Source: Sympetrum striolatum (Eukaryota; Arthropoda; Insecta; Odonata; Libellulidae). Taken from it: a stretch of DNA of 64,000 nt. The notes beneath the pieces are model-generated. The model was not told the DNA's origin and did no database searches. It saw only the letters and a list, made by a program, of their open reading frames with translations. This document shows positions 20,598 to 30,499 of this stretch, in pieces (the stretch's first letter is position 1; each line of letters opens with the position of its first letter). The stretch lies in the NCBI GenBank assembly GCA_947579665.1, contig OX388348.1:3658001-3722000 (forward strand), written 5' to 3'. Made by a program: the position numbers and the translations under genes.

Positions 20598-23312
20598 TTA
20601 CCTCCACTTTTTCCTCCCTTTTGGGGGGATTGCCAAAGTTCCTCCTTGCGAGGAGATGGGCCTCCGGAAGAAGTCGCGCCGCTGAGGGGTGTCCAAAGCC
20701 AGTCGCTGGAGATGTGCATATTTTCTGGTAGGAAGGCGGGCAAAGAAGGCCTTCGCTCGTATGGTTGCCAATTCCTGAATTGGGGTGGCTCCAGTCAATA
20801 TGTAGTTGGTGGGATTAGCAAAGCGCCAGCCAAGCTGCAGGATGGTGCGAAGGACGGCTCTCTCCGCCTTAGATGGAATTTCCCACGTGGTGCGGGTCAG
20901 GAACCCGCTCCAGGCGGGGGAGGCGTACAAAAGAGCACTCAAGATGGTTGCCTGGTATAGGTGCAGCCTAACATGGAGCGGCAAGTCCGGGGACATTAGG
21001 AGCGGCAGGAGGACCCTCCGGCGAACCCTCGCTTTTATGGCAACCTGTTGTGCATGATTGCGGAGAGTGAGTCGCCTGTCGAGGGTGACTCCAAGGTAGA
21101 CTGCTGTGCTTCGCCAATGGACTTCCTCAGCGCCGACGATGATTGGGTCCGGGTCGTCCGCCGGTCGGAGCATTGAGAAGATAATGGTCTGTGTCTTCTT
21201 GGAGTTCACCCCTAACCTCCAGGTGTCGTACCATTCAAGAAGCTGGTAGGTGGCCCGCTGCAAGTATTTTACAGCAAGTTTCCTGGAGTAGGACTTCGCT
21301 AGTAGCGCAGCATCGTCAGCATAAAATGCTGTCATGCAGCCGTAAAACTTTGTGGGAATGTCCGCACAGAAGATATTGAACAAGATTGGCCCCCAGATGC
21401 TACCCTGGGGAACTCCCGCCCTGATGGTTCTGGTGGTAGAGGTGATCCCGCCGAAGAAAACGTGGAAGGTCCTGTCCGAGAGGTATGAGGCGATGGTGTT
21501 TATCTGCCATGTTGGAAAGTCCAGTCGACGGAGCTTATGGAGAAGGCCAGCATGCCACATTCGGTCGAAGGCCTTGGTGATGTCGAAGAAGGCCGCTGCA
21601 ACGTGCCTTTTGTTGTTGAAAGCAGCACTGACGAATTGCAGGACGCGCAGAAGTTGGTGGGTTGTGGCGTGCTCCTCTCTAAAGCCGTATTGCTCCGCCG
21701 GGAGGATATTCCTTTCTGATAGTGTTCTCTGGAAAAAGGGTAGTATGGTCCTTTCTACAATCTTCCCCAGTCCGTCCAGCAGCGATATGGGGCGGAAGCT
21801 ATCTGGGGAGGAGCGAGACTTTCCAGTTTTTAAGATCGGGATGATCTTTGCTCTTTTCCATAAAGCTGGGAAGTGGCCCAGTCTGATGATGGCGTTTGTG
21901 ATGCATACCAGCCAGAGAACCGCCGCGGACGGAAGTCTTCGGAGTATTTCGTTTTCAATTCCGTCCGGACCGGGAGCTTTTCGAGTCTTAAGGCGACGGA
22001 GAGACGCTTTCACGTCCATGGCGGTGATTGTTGGCGGGTCTGTGTTAATGGGAAGCTGATGTGGAGGCATCTGAGGAAGTTCAGGACCTGGATTCGGAGA
22101 AAATGCGTCCTCTAAGTGGTCAGCGAAGGCCTCCGCCGTGATGGTGCTCGGCTCTACGGTGGGTATGGTAGCATGACTCCGGAGGGTCAGGCCTTTGGTG
22201 AACTTCCACAGAGAACCGTCCTGGGTTTTAGTGGAGGCGATCTTCTTCTCCCACATCTGGGTTTTCCAGGTAGAGATGCTAGTCTGAATATCCCTCTGCA
22301 GTCGCCGGAATTCCCGGCGTAAATGCGGTTCTCCAGTGCGCGTCCATCGGCGGCGGATCCTATTTTTCTCCCTAATGGAGGCGATGATGGTTTGAGGAAG
22401 TTCCAGTCTCCCTCCGAATCCCCTAGGTTTTCGTGGGATGGTGGCGTCAGCAGCAGCAGTGATGCTAGAAGCGAGGTTGAGTGTTGCAGCATCGACATCA
22501 TCAGGAGTTTCCAGCTTCCCTGGTGATGACAAACGGGCTGTTAAGTCCTCAGCAAAGGCCTCCCAGTTGGCCTTCCTGAGGTTCCTTTTGGTAGCGATGG
22601 GTCGAAAGAGTGGTGATGTTCCGAAGAAAGCTGCGACTGGGAGGTGGTCGCTAGTCAATGCCGGGATGGTGTACATTGTCCTTGGAGGTGGGGACGCGCT
22701 GATGAGATAGATGTCGAGTACATCTCCTTTCCCAGTGTGGGAGAACCGGGTGGGTTCTCTTGGGCCGAGAACCTGGACCCGGTTCGTGGTGGCCCAGCGG
22801 CGAAGCTCTCTGCCAGATGCATTGTCTCTAAGGGAGCCCCAGTCGCCGTGCTTTGCATTAAGGTCCCCCGCAAAAATGGTAGGAATACCTGGCAGGAAGA
22901 CATCCCCGAAGGAGGATTGCCGGAAGCGGTGCTGTGGTGGAAGGTAGCACGAGGTGAACTGCATTTCCCCCAGGTATGTGCTAGCGACGATGGTGATGGT
23001 CTCTAGCGAATGGAGTGAAGTTGGCTGCGGGTCAAGAAGCCGCGCTGCAATTTTGTTGGAGACCATTATTGCGACGCCCCCTCCGCTGGATCTGCTGCCA
23101 TCCGGGTTGTCAGGGCGGTCCTTTCGGTATATTGTGAAGCCAGGGGTAGACCATCGGGTGTGTGGAGACAAATGTGTCTCCTGCAGAAGAATGATGTCAA
23201 AATTTTGTTGCCCAAGGAAGTGTAGGAGCTCCGGTGTCTTCCGGACAATAGCTCCGCCCACATTCCATGTGAGGATGGAGAGCGCCCTTCTTGTGGTGGT
23301 TTTAGGGTCCAT
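20598..23312 (-). CDS. LINE ORF2: AP endonuclease / reverse transcriptase
   Basis: A 904-residue protein that would nick the target DNA and reverse transcribe the element's RNA there. The endonuclease (about 1-230) has N17 (LTWNVGG), E45 (LLQET), D150/N152/H155 (GDLNAKH) and D222-H223 (SDH). The RT (about 430-690) has APGPDG (446-451), FFDITKAFD (575-583), AGVPQGS (632-638) and YADD (664-667). The C-terminal part is the usual Jockey thumb region, and no RNase H domain follows, which fits the Jockey clade. The ATG at 23310-23312 lies inside the end of ORF1: ORF1's TAA follows it by five bases, so ORF2 may be translated by reinitiation. There are no stops or frameshifts. The clade is inferred from architecture; an alignment would settle it. 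Confidence 0.96.
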   Translation of the reverse strand: MDPKTTTRRALSILTWNVGGAIVRKTPELLHFLGQQNFDIILLQETHLSPHTRWSTPGFTIYRKDRPDNPDGSRSSGGGVAIMVSNKIAARLLDPQPTSLHSLETITIVASTYLGEMQFTSCYLPPQHRFRQSSFGDVFLPGIPTIFAGDLNAKHGDWGSLRDNASGRELRRWATTNRVQVLGPREPTRFSHTGKGDVLDIYLISASPPPRTMYTIPALTSDHLPVAAFFGTSPLFRPIATKRNLRKANWEAFAEDLTARLSSPGKLETPDDVDAATLNLASSITAAADATIPRKPRGFGGRLELPQTIIASIREKNRIRRRWTRTGEPHLRREFRRLQRDIQTSISTWKTQMWEKKIASTKTQDGSLWKFTKGLTLRSHATIPTVEPSTITAEAFADHLEDAFSPNPGPELPQMPPHQLPINTDPPTITAMDVKASLRRLKTRKAPGPDGIENEILRRLPSAAVLWLVCITNAIIRLGHFPALWKRAKIIPILKTGKSRSSPDSFRPISLLDGLGKIVERTILPFFQRTLSERNILPAEQYGFREEHATTHQLLRVLQFVSAAFNNKRHVAAAFFDITKAFDRMWHAGLLHKLRRLDFPTWQINTIASYLSDRTFHVFFGGITSTTRTIRAGVPQGSIWGPILFNIFCADIPTKFYGCMTAFYADDAALLAKSYSRKLAVKYLQRATYQLLEWYDTWRLGVNSKKTQTIIFSMLRPADDPDPIIVGAEEVHWRSTAVYLGVTLDRRLTLRNHAQQVAIKARVRRRVLLPLLMSPDLPLHVRLHLYQATILSALLYASPAWSGFLTRTTWEIPSKAERAVLRTILQLGWRFANPTNYILTGATPIQELATIRAKAFFARLPTRKYAHLQRLALDTPQRRDFFRRPISSQGGTLAIPPKGRKKWR

Positions 23313-25027
23313 TGCGCGGTGCTAAGAGATCGCGGAGGCTTAAGGCGAATTGTTGGAATTGGGAGATGATGGTTGCTTGAAGGCGGACCATCATCTGCTC
23401 CATTGCTGTGATGATGGCGTCAGGTGGGTGAGGAGTTTTGGCGCTGGTACTGGAAACAGGCGATATTCTCTGCTTTTGCCGCAGTGGAATGCTGAGTTCG
23501 GCTGCTGTTTCTTCATTGCTTCGGCATGGCTGGGGAAGGGACGGGAACTCCATATTTAGTGTTTTCCTACGCGGAGGTTGGACCTGCGAAGGCACGAAGA
23601 GTGGTGTTGAGTTCGACCAGGCGTTGGTGGTAGGTGGAGAAGCAGGCTGGAAGGTGGGTGCATTTGGTGTCGGACGCTGCGAGGGGCTGCTGGCGGATGT
23701 AGATTGCATCTTCCTCTCTTTTGCGGCAATCCAGACTGGGCATTTGCGAGACATCGCAGGGTGCGCGCCGCCGCAGTTGCAGCAAAGGGCTTCCTCGGTT
23801 CGTGGTTTCGTGCAGACGTGGCCTTGATGAGGACCTGCGCACTTCCAGCAGCGCGGGGCGGCGTGACAATGGGCTGAGGAATGCCCAAACCTATTGCACC
23901 GGAAGCACATCTGCGGCTGCTGGTGTTTGTAGGGGCGGATAGTCACCCTACAATATGACAACGCTGTAATTCTGCAAATATCAGCGGGTTTCCATTGAGC
24001 GGTCGATGGTGCCGAGAAAACGAAAAGCGGGAGCGCTCTTTGTTCCTTATCTCTGAGCTGGAAGGCCTTCCGCACCGGAATGCCGAGCGCCAAAAGATCC
24101 TCTGTCAGTTCCTCCTTCGCGGTTCCGGTGGACAAGCCGCGCACAAGGAAGGAGTGGAGCTGGTCCTGCCGCTCAGCCCATGTTGAGTAGGCGATGCCTT
24201 GCCCGTCGAGGAATTCCCTCGCCTTGCGGTAGTCGCACGTGGAGTTCACCGACACTCGGCAAACCTCCCCGCGCGAGTCGACGTTCGACGGAGTCGGGAG
24301 TCCAACGCGTGTTGCCACGAAATCGGCGCCATTAAGCGCTTCTCGGAGATCCCTCGCTAAAGCCCTAATGTTAAGAATCCCATACAATTGAAGGGCAGGC
24401 GGGCGAGACCTTGCCCCGCTAGTCGGTTCCGGCCGCTGTGTTTCCCCGTCTGCCTCAGGGGTGGATGGCATAGAAGGGGAGGGTACCTCCATTTGACATC
24501 CTCCCGAAGTATCAAGGGCGTTGCGTTTTGTTTTCTTCGCCTCAGACGGCGCGAGTGGTTCGAAGCGATTTTTAAGAGCCAGCGGAGCAACTGTTTGCTC
24601 GTCTAAGTTGAGGAAATATCTCCTGGGCTTCACAGTAGTAAATGATTCCTCCTCCTCGGTGGTGCTGGCGATCTCCATTGTATCCTCAGCGAGTCGTTTA
24701 AGTCGCGGGTCGCGGGAGGAGAGACCAGGCGTGGGGGATGGATTTGCCGTTGACATTCCCGCGGAGACGGTAAATCTAGGAGGGAGAATAACGTTCTTGA
24801 TGCCGGGTGCCGGAAATGATGCAGGTGATGATGACAAAGGTGTGGGAGTAATCCCTGGAGCAGTCGATGTCTCCATCGGACTCGAGGTATTGTTCGAGTT
24901 GACGGGGCCGCTGGGCGAAAACTCGCCGGCTGCCGACAGCTCGCTTGCCGATAGTTCCTCACAAAAATTATCCGTAAACAGCTCACGCAAAACACGTCCT
25001 ACCGCCACGAAGGTCGAGCTAGAACTC
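23302..25027 (-). CDS. LINE ORF1: gag-like protein with three zinc knuckles, 5'-truncated
   Basis: This RNA-binding protein would package the element's transcript. The frame is open from the insertion border. A 568-residue reading from a GTG at 25008 is possible, but GTG is not a credible eukaryotic start, and the first ATG is residue 45 of that reading, so the true start was probably lost by truncation. The N-terminal third is rich in Ser, Pro and Thr and looks disordered. Residues about 285-365 resemble the pre-knuckle domain of Jockey gags (GLSTGTAKEELTEDL...). Zinc knuckles follow: C368-C371-H376-C381, C387-C390-H394-C399, and C409-C412-H416-C423 with wider spacing. A Pro/Ser/Gln-rich tail ends at TAA, overlapping ORF2 by 11 bp. 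Confidence 0.93.
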
Positions 25028-25028
25028 C

Positions 25029-25040
25029 TTGACTATGTAT
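25029..25040. repeat. target-site duplication, right copy
   Basis: Exact copy of 20476-20487, next to the 5' (truncated) end of the LINE. In the ORF1 frame it supplies a TAG stop, which shows that ORF1 does not continue into the flank. Confidence 0.85.
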
Positions 25041-25273
25041 GATTAACTAATTGCTTTAAAAAAAATCTGTCGGGGTCGGTAAAACCCTTGTCTTCCATTT
25101 AGTTCTTAGTTAGCTCAGTTGTAGCTATCTAAAAAGAAGATGTATAAATATCCTTTTGATAGAGGGTATGCGGTTCGTCCGACTATGCGGCAACGTCGAC
25201 GGCCAACGACCTCGTTGGGGCCATGCGAAGTCGTGGAAAAGAGAACCCCTCTTAAGGAAAACACAAGGGAAAG

Positions 25274-25359
25274 GGTTAAGGTGACTTAACACGTAAAGGC
25301 ATCCAAGTAGAAGGTAGGGGCACACCTTTAAATGTGTATTAAGTGAAGTCACCTTAACC
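25274..25359. repeat. short inverted repeat, 14-bp perfect arms
   Basis: GGTTAAGGTGACTT (25274-25287) and its complement (25346-25359) are separated by 58 bp. It could be the ends of a tiny DNA element or a hairpin. It lies about 230 bp outside the LINE and is not part of it. Confidence 0.55.
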
Positions 25360-25364
25360 GTTTT

Positions 25365-28300
25365 ACTTCTGCAACTAGTGGCAGTTTCACTCTTGCGTTT
25401 ATTAAACGCAGAGAATAAATGAGATCTATGTCAATTATGTTGGTGATTTTGGGCTGGGATTAGAGATTTTAGGATAAACTTTGAAAACATTTCGCCAGCC
25501 CTTTTTGTACGAAATACTTAGGTTTACTCGTCACAAATCTAATCTTTCATTCGAAATTAACATTCATTTTCACAAATTGTACTTGGGGCTATCTCAACTT
25601 TATTTCCTAAATCTCAGTATAAAAGACTCGTTATTATTGGTACTATCTTTTAATACATCATAAAAATCTATATCTATATTAATTATCAAAGCATTTTGAT
25701 GTTTGAAGAAGCATGCAGCATATAGACAAGACTAAACTACATAGGTTTTGAGCATAGTCGAAGCACGGTAAGAGGTGGATTAACGCATTGCATCGATGTA
25801 GAATGTTTTGCTTCATTATGATATTGATCTCTCTGTTAATTAATGTATGGAATATTTTAATTATGAAAAAATCTTTAATTAATACCATGATTTTTTGGAA
25901 TGGGAAGTTGTTTATTTACACGTTAATTTAGTAATAAAAGTAGCGTTACACTTCAAGTGTCGCTTATCGATATGATGTACTCTTTCTTCGATTAGTATTT
26001 GATATAAAAGTTAAATGTCACGGAATATTTACAGAGTATTACTTGGTTTTGTTGCCCAATTAAATAAAGCAAACTTTGCCTTAAAATCCTGCTTACTAAC
26101 TTATCATACAAAATGATGCAATATTTCCTTCTGTTTGCTGGTGCTTGAGGCAAAAATTGCTCAATGCAAATTATGGGAATTATTCTATTTGAAACTACAG
26201 TCAATGTGCGATATTTGGTGAAGTATATACTATACCCTGGGGCTTTCGAAGGCCAGGCTCATTTTGCTCAGTGAAAAAAAATCCGTTTGGAATATTATGT
26301 TTTTCATGATTAATTCAGCCAAATACCTAAAGGCAGTCAGTTAACGTAGTGTTTAATGACGTTTCCAAAAGGTAATTCTTTTTTTTATTTTCCGAAATAT
26401 ATATGAGTTTTCTCTTGTTTTTGCCTCCATGTCTTACGTGTTCATTTTGATCCCTCTTTTGATAGGTAACCGTAAGAGTTAGAAACAGGGGTTTCACTGG
26501 TAAAACACCGCGAGTTTTCGCGAACTGTTCCATTAAAGCCCAGAAACACGTGCGCATGTTGCTAATTGAGATTTGCGGAAAGAGTTTTCTCACCTAACTT
26601 CTCCCTACAAACCCTAGTAGTCATACGTAATGGAATTTCTTAGTATGCGGTAGGAAGTAACAATAATAGATGTTGATGCCAGCAAGAAAGCTCCTCCCAT
26701 ATTAGCAAGTGATGCCACGTAGATAAGAATCATAAAATGGGGTGAGGAGGGATGAGTTTTACGGTATGTATCTCTGCTTTTATCACCGCAACGGTCGCCA
26801 TAAACCTCTATCCATTTGAATTAGTGATGGCCTTCGTGAGGGATTCCACAGAAATATTCAAATGACTCTGCGGAGGAATTCTTTTATTTCAGAGAAGGGG
26901 AAATCATAAGCGAGTGCTTCGGTGAAATATTTTTATCCTCGTGGGAATTGGTGATGTTGGACTTGATACTAAAGTCGCTAGAAGTTTTCCCGTGGATCCA
27001 GGAAATAAAACGTCGTCAATTGTTTTTTATATGTAATAAATCAATCAATATACTAATCGTAAATATGTATTGAATTTCGTCTGTCTGATGTTCTAACCGT
27101 TAAAGGAATTACTGTTCAACTTGCTATGACAAAGAAAACTTATGCTCTGCTATTAATGAAAGCGCTTTATTTATGAAATGTCATTATCCTTTAAGTTGCT
27201 ATCGATCTCTATATTTCTTTCAACATTTCCTACATTTTTTCACAACTCCCCTTCCCTTTGTGGGTATTTTCCTGCAGTGGGATTTTCTTCCTGTGATTAA
27301 AAGATACAGTTTTTCATTTACTCCACAAAACCATTCTTTGTTTTCATATTTTCATTCTATTGGCACACTACTTGATAAAAATCTGTAAAATATTTTCTGG
27401 CATGTATTTCTTTTATCTGTATTAGAGTAGGGCTAAATGAAGGATGGGACTTCCTTGTCCCGATTTTACACAATAAAGGCATTTACATTGTATTGTATAA
27501 CTATACACGGATATACATCAATCCAACATCGGATGTAGGTCCCAAGTACTTACCAATTTTCTCTGGTCTGAGCTTCTTGTTGTCACGTTACATCGAAGTA
27601 CTTGATGACATCTTTATGTGCATATACTACGATTGTTGCCCTAACGAATTAATTTAAAGAATCCCCCGTGACCTACAATCTTTCACATATTAGCGAAATT
27701 TATTAACTGGGTGGGATATACGTATTCTAATTCAACTTAGTAATGCTTTTACTTACCTTAATTTGGTTAATTTTACATTATTCTTTTGTTAGCGATGAAC
27801 CTTTATCTACGGAGAAGCTAATGTAAATGTTTTAGCTACCCGTATCCTAGTATCTTTGTAGGACCAAACGCGAGCGCTGCGTCATTGTTCTTTAGCGAAC
27901 AAAAGAAGAGTCCCGCATTCTCTTGAACCGCTTAAGTCCCGTGGTCTACACAATGCACACAGGAAAGAATTGCTCACGATATTCTCTTGCATCTTCTCTT
28001 ATGAATTTATGATTGGCGTTATTACGCCAAATTACATATGCACTTATCAGCCATTCCTTCCAACTAATTTAGCATTATAACTGTTACCGAAGTCCGAAGA
28101 TGTTTTAATGTTCGTGTATTAAATAGGTATGATACCGTCCAACATATTCTGATGTTTATAGATTATTACGTGTAAAATATACTAAAATATGGGTCTATTA
28201 TACTATGTCAATTTCTCATACACCTAATGCCGGTGACACCTAGGTTAAAGAAGATTATTCATCACGAATGCATAAGCCGACGTGATGCTATCCAAATCAT

Positions 28301-30120
28301 CAAAGACATTTAGAAAACAACTTAATCTATCATTTTTTAGCTATAATTTCTAGAATATGGTGTATTTTGGTATCTTTACATGTTTTATGCACGCTTGCAA
28401 GCATTCGTGTACATTAAAAAATACATTATCTGAATCTGTTATCGTATGTCCGAGAAACAGCCAGGAAGTCATAGTTGGTCGAAAGCTTAACCCTAGGGTT
28501 TACTCGTTTAGATGTTTCACCGCGTTTTAGCATTTTAAATTGCCAAGTTAGACTCATTGCGCAATCTATAATTTGGTTTAATAGCTCAGTATATCTCCGT
28601 TCAGAGCGGTCTCTTTTTAAAATTTTATTTGTATTGAAATAAATATCTTATTTTATTATTTCCCTTCTTTCCCATTTTCTCACATCCTTTCTTCTTAATC
28701 TTTCCAGAAATGTATCTAATTTTAATTTCTGATTCGTCTAATTTTTATGCCTTTTCTCAAATTTTCAATTATATGTTTTTCCATTTACCCAAAAACCCGC
28801 ATAAGTTTGCTATTCTATCTCAAACTTAATTCCCTGTAGTTATGTACGATATTTATATGCCAAATTTTCTTTAAGTCTCTTTCTATGAAAGACGCGGATC
28901 ACAACTACACTTCTACTTGTTTCCTGAAACCTTTATTATGTCATATTTTTATGACATTACTTCATTTGTTGCGTTTCTTCAATTTGTATTTTTCTTTTGA
29001 TCCAATTTAGGAGCTTTTCGTCTGTCCCCTTCCTTGTACACCGTTTCCTGTTGTGAGGTTTCCTTAAGATGGATGTGACTCAGTGGCTCCTTGGTTTTGT
29101 TCCATTATCTCGCCGTGTTCACTCGAGACCACCTCACGGAGGGCATTCATAAATATAGTGATGATGACGTAGAATGGCGAACTTATCACAAACGCTTCTG
29201 AGTCCTTCTCGCTCAATGGCGACGGCTTCAAAATGACATTTTTAATATTTGAATCGTAATATTTCATCTTAAATCTGAATTTTTTTATGAAGAAAGCATC
29301 TATATCGGAGACAATTATCGTATCAGTTATCATAGCCCTCTTTTGCTCAGCCATACAGCAGAGAATATTTTACATTATTTATATAGAAATTTTAAATTTA
29401 AACCATTTGAATTAGATCTGAATTTAATTTTACCGCTTTACTGTACTTTAACGCCAACGCCTTAAAACTTTATTTGTAATTTATGATCAATTTATCATTT
29501 GATTTTTATATCTCATTTCTTAAAACTTTGATTTTTTAGATATTACACTTTCGTCAGCGCTTCCGCATATTTTCAAATTTTAGTGTTATATCCTACCCTG
29601 TTATTTCTCTACATCTTCCGTGCTCTGCTTACAAGTTTCAAGAGACGTAATAAATTTCTCAACTAAAACCTTAACTTTCACAACCAAAACAAACTGCTGC
29701 CAAACCGCATCGACCTACAAAAACAGAAAATCCATGTATTTATCAAGGACTTCGAGTTTTGCTTCGCCATTAGATCGAGCTGTGTGAGTTATGGAATTCA
29801 GAGACTGATGTTTCGCAAGGGTCTTTTCGTTCCTTCCGATCGGACCATATTTCGAATCATGCGACATCCAACGAAGTAGATTACGCAGCAACGGATATGC
29901 TACCGATTCCAAACTATTTTACCTACTTAGCATGTAAATTACGAAAGTCGTCTTCACCGATCCTTCCTCGCACCCTGAAAGTCGCCATACCCATCCGTGT
30001 TCCAATCTCCACGTACGAACACCGAATGGATAATTCTAAATCATTCCATCCGTGCTAATGGAGCAGGTAGACTCCTTAGTCTAATAAAGTCAAAGAAACA
30101 AAGAGATAAACAGAACCCTT
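25365..30120. other. long AT-rich non-coding stretch
   Basis: Unrecognised frames of 60-96 codons occur, the largest at 29064-29354 minus. The plus strand is pyrimidine-rich at 28620-29050. A block near 27258-27290 (GTATTTTCCTGCAGTGGGAT) recurs in similar form at 46445-46470, suggesting an old dispersed repeat. Confidence 0.5.
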
Positions 30121-30480
30121 TGACCCAATTTCCATCCCTAGGCAGTCGCTCACCCCTGCGAGTATCGCGTACGAGGCCCGGGGAGCGGTTGGCGCGCAGG
30201 CCGTGGGGGCTGGGGGGAGGGGGGCGGCGGGAGAGGCCGAAGGGGGCCGGAAAAGGCCGAAGCGGCCCCTGGCGGCAGGAGATCCCGTGGTCGCAGTCGC
30301 CGTTCGAGATCTGTCCAAAGCGGTCGCGCGCTCTCTCGTGCAAGTTTCGCTCGTTTCGCTCCAGCAGAGGTCCAGAGCGGTATAAACACAAAAGGAGGCT
30401 ATCGAGTTTCAAAAGGCCACTTCCGGAAGCGCAGCTGACGAAATCGTGAGTATGAGTGAAGTTTACGAGGGAGCGCGGTG
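30121..30480 (+). promoter_or_regulatory. GC/CpG-rich island, candidate promoter with TATA box
   Basis: This is the most GC-rich non-element stretch of the window, in sharp contrast to its flanks. It contains a G-quadruplex motif (30205-30231), a TATAAA at 30381-30386 and, 60 bp further on, a splice-donor-like site (C/GTGAGTATG, GT at 30446-30447). The arrangement would fit a short non-coding first exon of a gene transcribed rightwards. Frames through it (up to 150 codons plus, 123 minus) are Gly/Arg- or Pro/Arg-rich, as expected of GC-biased DNA, and match no family I know. It is unproven that this is a promoter. Confidence 0.45.
30205..30231 (+). other. G-quadruplex motif
   Basis: On the plus strand, runs of five, six and six G and a final GGG are separated by loops of two, one and four bases, which satisfies the usual G4 rule with room to spare. 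Confidence 0.85.
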
Positions 30481-30499
30481 GAGAAAAGTGATCGTGGTG

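Larger units (their letters stand above)
20488..25028 (-). mobile_element. Jockey-like non-LTR retrotransposon, 5'-truncated, both ORFs open
   Basis: This 4541-bp GC-richer block in an AT-rich background is bounded by a perfect 12-bp target duplication. On the minus strand it holds a nearly complete ORF1 (gag-like, zinc knuckles), an 11-bp overlap, ORF2 (AP endonuclease plus RT, no RNase H) and about 110 bp of 3' UTR. The tail is AAATTATAATTAT, not poly(A). ORF1 is open right to the 5' border, where the target duplication brings an in-frame stop. The copy therefore lacks its 5' UTR, internal promoter and probably the true start codon. It likely cannot make its own RNA, although its proteins look intact. 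Confidence 0.93.

Noticed and set aside
24521..25042. 173-codon plus-strand frame and other long frames opposite the LINE ORFs (for example 20424-20960, 21352-22059)
   Set aside because: They lie antisense to ORF1 or ORF2, whose domains are clear, and have no motif of their own.
29064..29354. 96-codon minus frame as a small gene
   Set aside because: No recognised domain, AT-typical composition, no support for start or splicing. It remains possible but cannot be claimed.
29997..30449. 150-codon plus frame and 123-codon minus frame in the GC island
   Set aside because: Gly/Arg- and Pro/Arg-rich translations on both strands are what GC-biased DNA gives; no domain and no coding signature.
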